From Anaerolineae bacterium (GTDB taxonomy: Bacteria > Chloroflexota > Anaerolineae > B4-G1 > DUEL01), in NCBI GenBank assembly GCA_029932895.1, contig JAOZPF010000034.1:1-15260 (forward strand): 15,260 nt of DNA, written 5' to 3'. The notes below the pieces were generated by a model. It worked only from the letters and a program-made list of their open reading frames with translations, was not told the origin of the DNA and ran no database searches. Position numbers and translations under genes: made by a program. Of the stretch, positions 12,123 to 15,260 are shown piece after piece. How positions within the stretch are numbered: position 1 is the first letter of the stretch; every line of letters starts with the position of its first letter.

Positions 12123-14519
12123 CTATCTCCAGTTCGTCGCGGTCTCGACGTCGGGATAGGTTTCCCTTTCGGGCTTCAGGGAGAGAGGGGTGGGGCGCGA
12201 TATGGGGATGAGGATGGTGAACGTGCTTCCTTTGTTGGGGGTGGATTCCATCCATACGCGCCCGCCGTGAGCCCGCACCAGCGAGCGGACGATGGAAAGC
12301 CCCACGCCAAGCCCTCCCGCTTCGACCTTGAGAGGGTTGTCGGCGCGGTAGAACCGTTCCCAGATGTGGGCTTGTTCCTCGGCCGGGATGCCGACGCCGG
12401 TATCCTGGACCCAGATCTGGCAGAAGGAGGGGGTGTGTGTGTCTGGGTCGTCCACTGCTGCTATCCCCACTGTGATCTCTCCGCCGGGGTAAGTGTACCG
12501 GACTGCGTTGCTCACCAGGTTGGCGATCACCTGCCGGATGCGGTTCGGATCGGCTTCGATTGAGGGGAGATCTTTGCCGATCTCGAGCTTCCATGTTAAC
12601 TGCCGGTTTCTCATCTCGGGGACAAAGGACTCGATTACCTCGCTGGCGATGAGATGCAGGTCGGTCTCGGCGTACTCCAGCTCCAGCCGTCCCCGTTCCG
12701 CTTCCGAGAGGGCGATAAGGTTGTTGGCCATCGTGATCATGCGCCTGGCGTTGTCGTGGACGATGCGCACAAAGCGGTGCTGGGTCTGGTTGAGGGCTCC
12801 GACCATTCCGCCATAGAGCGCCTCGGCGTAGCCGAGTATGGCGGTGAGCGGCGTGCGTAATTCGTGGGAGATGGTGGCGATAAACTCTCGCTTGGCCCGC
12901 TCGGCCTGCACCTCGCGGGTCACGTCTCTGAGCACGGCTACCTGCCCCAGGAACTCGCCGGAACCGGTGCGGACGGGAGCGGCGCTGACGTGGATCTGTT
13001 TCCCCTCCACCTCGAACAGGGTTTGAAGAGGAGCGACGACATGGCCAAGGTTTAGCTGTTCGGCTATTGCCGGGTCGACGATTTGGCGCAGGGGGCGGCC
13101 CAGAATACGTTCCCGTTCGGCTCCCAGGAGCTCTTCGGCGGCGCCGTTCATCAGCACAGCGCGCCCCCCGGCGTCGGTGACGATGATGCCCTCGGTGGTG
13201 CTCTCTAGGATTGCCTCCCGTCGTCCGACCTCCTCTTCCTGTGCCTTCAGCGTGCGGGCCAGGTCGTGGTAGAGACGGGCGTTGTCAATAGCGGCGCTCA
13301 CCTGGGCAGCGATGGAGCCGCACAGACGGGCCTCGTTGTCGCCGAAGACTGTTTTGCTTCTGTCGTTGCCGACGACCATCACACCCAGCACGCGCTGCTG
13401 GCGCATCAAGGGCTGGATGATCGTCGGCCCGCTCTCGGAGCTGCCGAGGAGGGTGTAGAGGGACTGAAGCTGCTGTTCCCTGGGTTCGAGGATGAGCTGC
13501 CGCCGCCGTTGTATGACGTGGTTGAGCACTGGTTGCGCGCTTGCCAGCAGTGGCGGGGCCGTGCGTGGTTCGGCCGCGGTCTGCAGCACTGTGTACTGGG
13601 CCGCCAGACGCACGGTTCGGTTTTCGTCCTCGGTGAGAAAGATGGCAGCGCGGTCGCCATCCACTGCATGGGCCACGCCCTCGGCCACTCGCTGCAGGAC
13701 GACGTCGAGGTCCAGGGATTCGGCGATGGCCCGGCTGATGTCGACCAGGAAAAGCATCTCCCGCGTCTGGCGGAGCGACTCCTCACTGAGCGTTTCCAGT
13801 TCCTGACGATATGACCACAGGTCCTGCAAGGCCGAACGGTAGACGGCGACAGCCAGGAGTGGGTAACCCAGCAGGTTGACCAGTCGTCCTATGCCCAACT
13901 GGCCCAAAAGGATGATCCCGTTGCCCAGGGTGATGAAAGCGAACGAGATCGCAGGGAGTGAGTATCCCAGCCGCTTGCGGTTGAGCAAAAGCAGCACCGT
14001 CGCCGAGAGGGGGATCAGCATGGCCCAGAGGTTCCAAATGGTCTGTGTCCAGAAGGTGAGGGCGGAGAGGTCAAATCCCTGGTAAAGGGGCAGGGGTAGC
14101 AGCGAGAGCGCCCGGTACCACACGGGGAAAAGGACGGCGCTGGCGATAGCGGTCAGAATCAGGTTGGCGGCGAGGAACAAACGACCGTTTCGCTCTCCCA
14201 CCAGAGGGGAGAGGAATGCCCACCACATCAGCGTCAGGCCGACTACTTCGAGTGCGTAGGTGAGGAGGAGAAAAAGGGAATAGGGAAGCGGAGCCAGATT
14301 GCTCTCCAGCAGGGAGCTGCTGACGAGGAGGGGGAGCCGCAGCAGGAGGAGGCACAGAAAGGTCCATAGGAAGCGGTTTTGGTCGGGGTTGCGAGTGTGG
14401 CGGTACTCGGTCCAGGCGATTCCCGCGGCCGCTTCCAGGGCCAGCAGGATCAGCAAGTGGTAGACGAATGCCGCCGCCCCGGTTCCCAGTAAGTTGAGGG
14501 TCGTGCTGATGGTGCCCAC
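12123..14519 (-). CDS. Membrane sensor histidine kinase (7TM-GAF-PAS-HisKA-HATPase)
   Basis: A complete 798-aa orphan sensor kinase. About seven membrane spans lie in residues 15-230, resembling the arrangement of the neighbouring His-less kinase (both have a Trp-rich first cytoplasmic turn and a charged R-x-R-x-x-D-x-x-R-x-L-W linker). A GAF domain follows (about 255-420, starting LVDISRAIAESLDLD and ending AAIDNARLYHDL), a PAS domain (about 435-535, ILESTTEGIIVTDAGGRAV), HisKA (545-610) with H552 in FIATISHELRTPLTA, and the ATPase domain with N671, DTGVGI at 706-711 and GGLGVGLSI at 735-743. All kinase motifs are intact, so it should autophosphorylate. Start is GTG at 14517-14519, with GAGG 4 nt upstream and a promoter about 36 nt upstream; an ATG two bases upstream is out of frame. 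No response regulator is in the window. The ligand is unknown. Confidence 0.94.
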   Translation of the reverse strand: MGTISTTLNLLGTGAAAFVYHLLILLALEAAAGIAWTEYRHTRNPDQNRFLWTFLCLLLLRLPLLVSSSLLESNLAPLPYSLFLLLTYALEVVGLTLMWWAFLSPLVGERNGRLFLAANLILTAIASAVLFPVWYRALSLLPLPLYQGFDLSALTFWTQTIWNLWAMLIPLSATVLLLLNRKRLGYSLPAISFAFITLGNGIILLGQLGIGRLVNLLGYPLLAVAVYRSALQDLWSYRQELETLSEESLRQTREMLFLVDISRAIAESLDLDVVLQRVAEGVAHAVDGDRAAIFLTEDENRTVRLAAQYTVLQTAAEPRTAPPLLASAQPVLNHVIQRRRQLILEPREQQLQSLYTLLGSSESGPTIIQPLMRQQRVLGVMVVGNDRSKTVFGDNEARLCGSIAAQVSAAIDNARLYHDLARTLKAQEEEVGRREAILESTTEGIIVTDAGGRAVLMNGAAEELLGAERERILGRPLRQIVDPAIAEQLNLGHVVAPLQTLFEVEGKQIHVSAAPVRTGSGEFLGQVAVLRDVTREVQAERAKREFIATISHELRTPLTAILGYAEALYGGMVGALNQTQHRFVRIVHDNARRMITMANNLIALSEAERGRLELEYAETDLHLIASEVIESFVPEMRNRQLTWKLEIGKDLPSIEADPNRIRQVIANLVSNAVRYTYPGGEITVGIAAVDDPDTHTPSFCQIWVQDTGVGIPAEEQAHIWERFYRADNPLKVEAGGLGVGLSIVRSLVRAHGGRVWMESTPNKGSTFTILIPISRPTPLSLKPERETYPDVETATNWR

Positions 14520-14554
14520 ATTGCCTCGCTGCGTTTGTCGTGAGAGCCTGATGG

Positions 14555-14582
14555 ATTATACCATCCTGGCGATGGAGGGCAA
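14555..14582 (-). promoter_or_regulatory. Promoter for the complete histidine kinase gene
   Basis: On the minus strand TTGCCC (14577-14582, four of six -35 bases), 16-bp spacer, TATAAT (14555-14560), with TGG before the -10 (extended -10). The leader to GTG 14519 is about 29 nt. The -35 hexamer is the same as that of the beta-flower promoter. Confidence 0.75.
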
Positions 14583-14593
14583 GCGAGATGTCA

Positions 14594-14640
14594 GCGGATT
14601 GAGCGGATTGTGAGCGGATGGAGCGGATGGAGCGGATGGA
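14594..14640. repeat. Five tandem 9-11-bp repeats upstream of the histidine kinase promoter
   Basis: Units GCGGATTGA, GCGGATTGTGA, then three copies of GCGGATGGA. Same family as the array at 7731-7775, and again placed just upstream (11 bp) of a -35 box. The bases from 14641 to 14697, between this array and the transporter stop, show only a weak CACCTG/CAGGTG inverted repeat (14651-14656 and 14670-14675). Confidence 0.85.
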
Positions 14641-14697
14641 GGTAGGGATGCACCTGTGTGCGCCCGGACCAGGTGGATCGGGGCGGGGTCGGCGCGG

Positions 14698-15260
14698 TCA
14701 TGGGTGAGCCAGGGCGCGAGGCAGGAGGCGGGAGGTGACCAGCCCGGCAAGGGAAAAGAGGAACGCGGCACAGAGGAATGGCCCGCGCAGGCCCCAGACC
14801 ATCGCCAGCGCGGTCCCTACCATCGGGGCCACACCGTTGGCGAGAGAGACGACGGTCGCGTCGGTGCCGTAGACTGCTCCTTGATGTCCTTCGGGGGCCA
14901 GATTGGCCAGCGTCGCGCTGAGGGCAGCCAGCGTCCCTCCCATCGCCAGGCCGCTGCCAGCCTGGAGAATGATCAACTGGGTCACGTTGGCGGCAAAGAA
15001 CTGGGCAGCGTAGAGGATGGCGGAGGCCAGACTACAGCCCATCAGCACTCGGCGGTGGCCTACCCGGTCGCTGACTCGGCCCAGGGCGATAGCGCCGCCG
15101 GCTCCGGCAGCGGCGCTGGCCCCGCGCACCAGCCCGGCGAGAGTGGCGACACGGCCGTCTGGGACCAGCATCTGGACAAAGAGAGGCATGATCGGCCCCA
15201 TCAGCCTGCTGGACGTGCGCATCATCAGTCGAATGCCAAAAGCGCTGACGAGGGGGCGGG
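14698..15260 (-). CDS. Major facilitator superfamily transporter, C-terminal half (5' part missing)
   Basis: Inner-membrane secondary transporter, probably a proton-driven drug or metabolite exporter. The frame is open to the window edge; the 187 residues seen correspond to about spans 7-12. Diagnostic is LGRVSDRVGHRRVL (between spans 8 and 9), the repeat copy of the MFS signature G-x-x-x-D-R-x-G-x-R. PIMPLFVQML in span 7, GSGLAMGGTLAALSATLANLAPEGHQGAVYG between spans 10 and 11, and a short C-terminus ending RALAHP fit drug-efflux (MdtG/Bmr-like) members, but substrate cannot be predicted. ATGs at 15223-15225 and 15220-15222 are internal: the coding frame continues upstream as RPLVSAFGIRL without a ribosome site. 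The repeat array and the promoter of the histidine kinase lie immediately downstream. Confidence 0.88.
   Translation of the reverse strand, partial: RPLVSAFGIRLMMRTSSRLMGPIMPLFVQMLVPDGRVATLAGLVRGASAAAGAGGAIALGRVSDRVGHRRVLMGCSLASAILYAAQFFAANVTQLIILQAGSGLAMGGTLAALSATLANLAPEGHQGAVYGTDATVVSLANGVAPMVGTALAMVWGLRGPFLCAAFLFSLAGLVTSRLLPRALAHP

Overview
The window looks like a chromosomal segment of a high-GC bacterium, most likely a member of the Chloroflexota (Anaerolineae-like). This rests on the high-GC coding style, a membrane-anchored LysM protein with long Pro/Thr-rich linkers, large multi-domain orphan histidine kinases, GtrA and O-antigen-ligase-like glycan genes, and free use of GTG and TTG starts. 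The assignment is inference; no 16S or other marker is present. No rRNA, tRNA, CRISPR array, transposase or insertion sequence is visible. Every stretch without a gene is shorter than 200 bases, and each one that I could read holds promoters, hairpins or short repeats.

Layout. The left edge (1-748, minus) is the N-terminal part of a polyprenyl (geranylgeranyl/farnesyl-type) diphosphate synthase that runs off the window. It is transcribed divergently from an acyl carrier protein gene (900-1136, plus). Their two sigma70-type promoters stand back to back, with both -35 hexamers inside one 8-bp inverted repeat. Next on the plus strand is an unrecognised protein (1219-2547) carrying a nucleotidyltransferase-fold signature, closed by a strong intrinsic terminator.

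From 2580 to the right edge everything is on the minus strand, in promoter-headed units read right to left: (i) MFS transporter C-terminal half (14698 to the edge); (ii) a complete sensor histidine kinase (12123-14519); (iii) a three-gene unit made of a second histidine kinase whose phospho-acceptor His is replaced by Gln (9325-11964), a double-LysM membrane-anchored protein (8387-9322) and an AF1521-like macrodomain protein (7832-8377); (iv) a tightly overlapping four-gene surface-glycan unit made of a UDP-glucuronate decarboxylase-like SDR, an O-antigen ligase/Wzy-like protein, a GtrA-like protein and a GT4 glycosyltransferase (3648-7658); (v) a beta-flower-repeat protein plus a polytopic membrane protein (2580-3581).

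How the parts may work together. The glycan unit plausibly makes a nucleotide sugar (UDP-xylose type), then builds and polymerises or ligates a lipid-linked glycan at the cell surface. The LysM protein would sit on the outside of the membrane and bind wall glycan. It is co-transcribed with a probable pseudokinase sensor and an ADP-ribose-binding macrodomain protein, a combination I do not recognise as a described system and the most interesting part of the window. Two arrays of a 9-bp repeat (GCGGATTGA type) lie 11-12 bp upstream of the -35 boxes of two of the minus-strand promoters.
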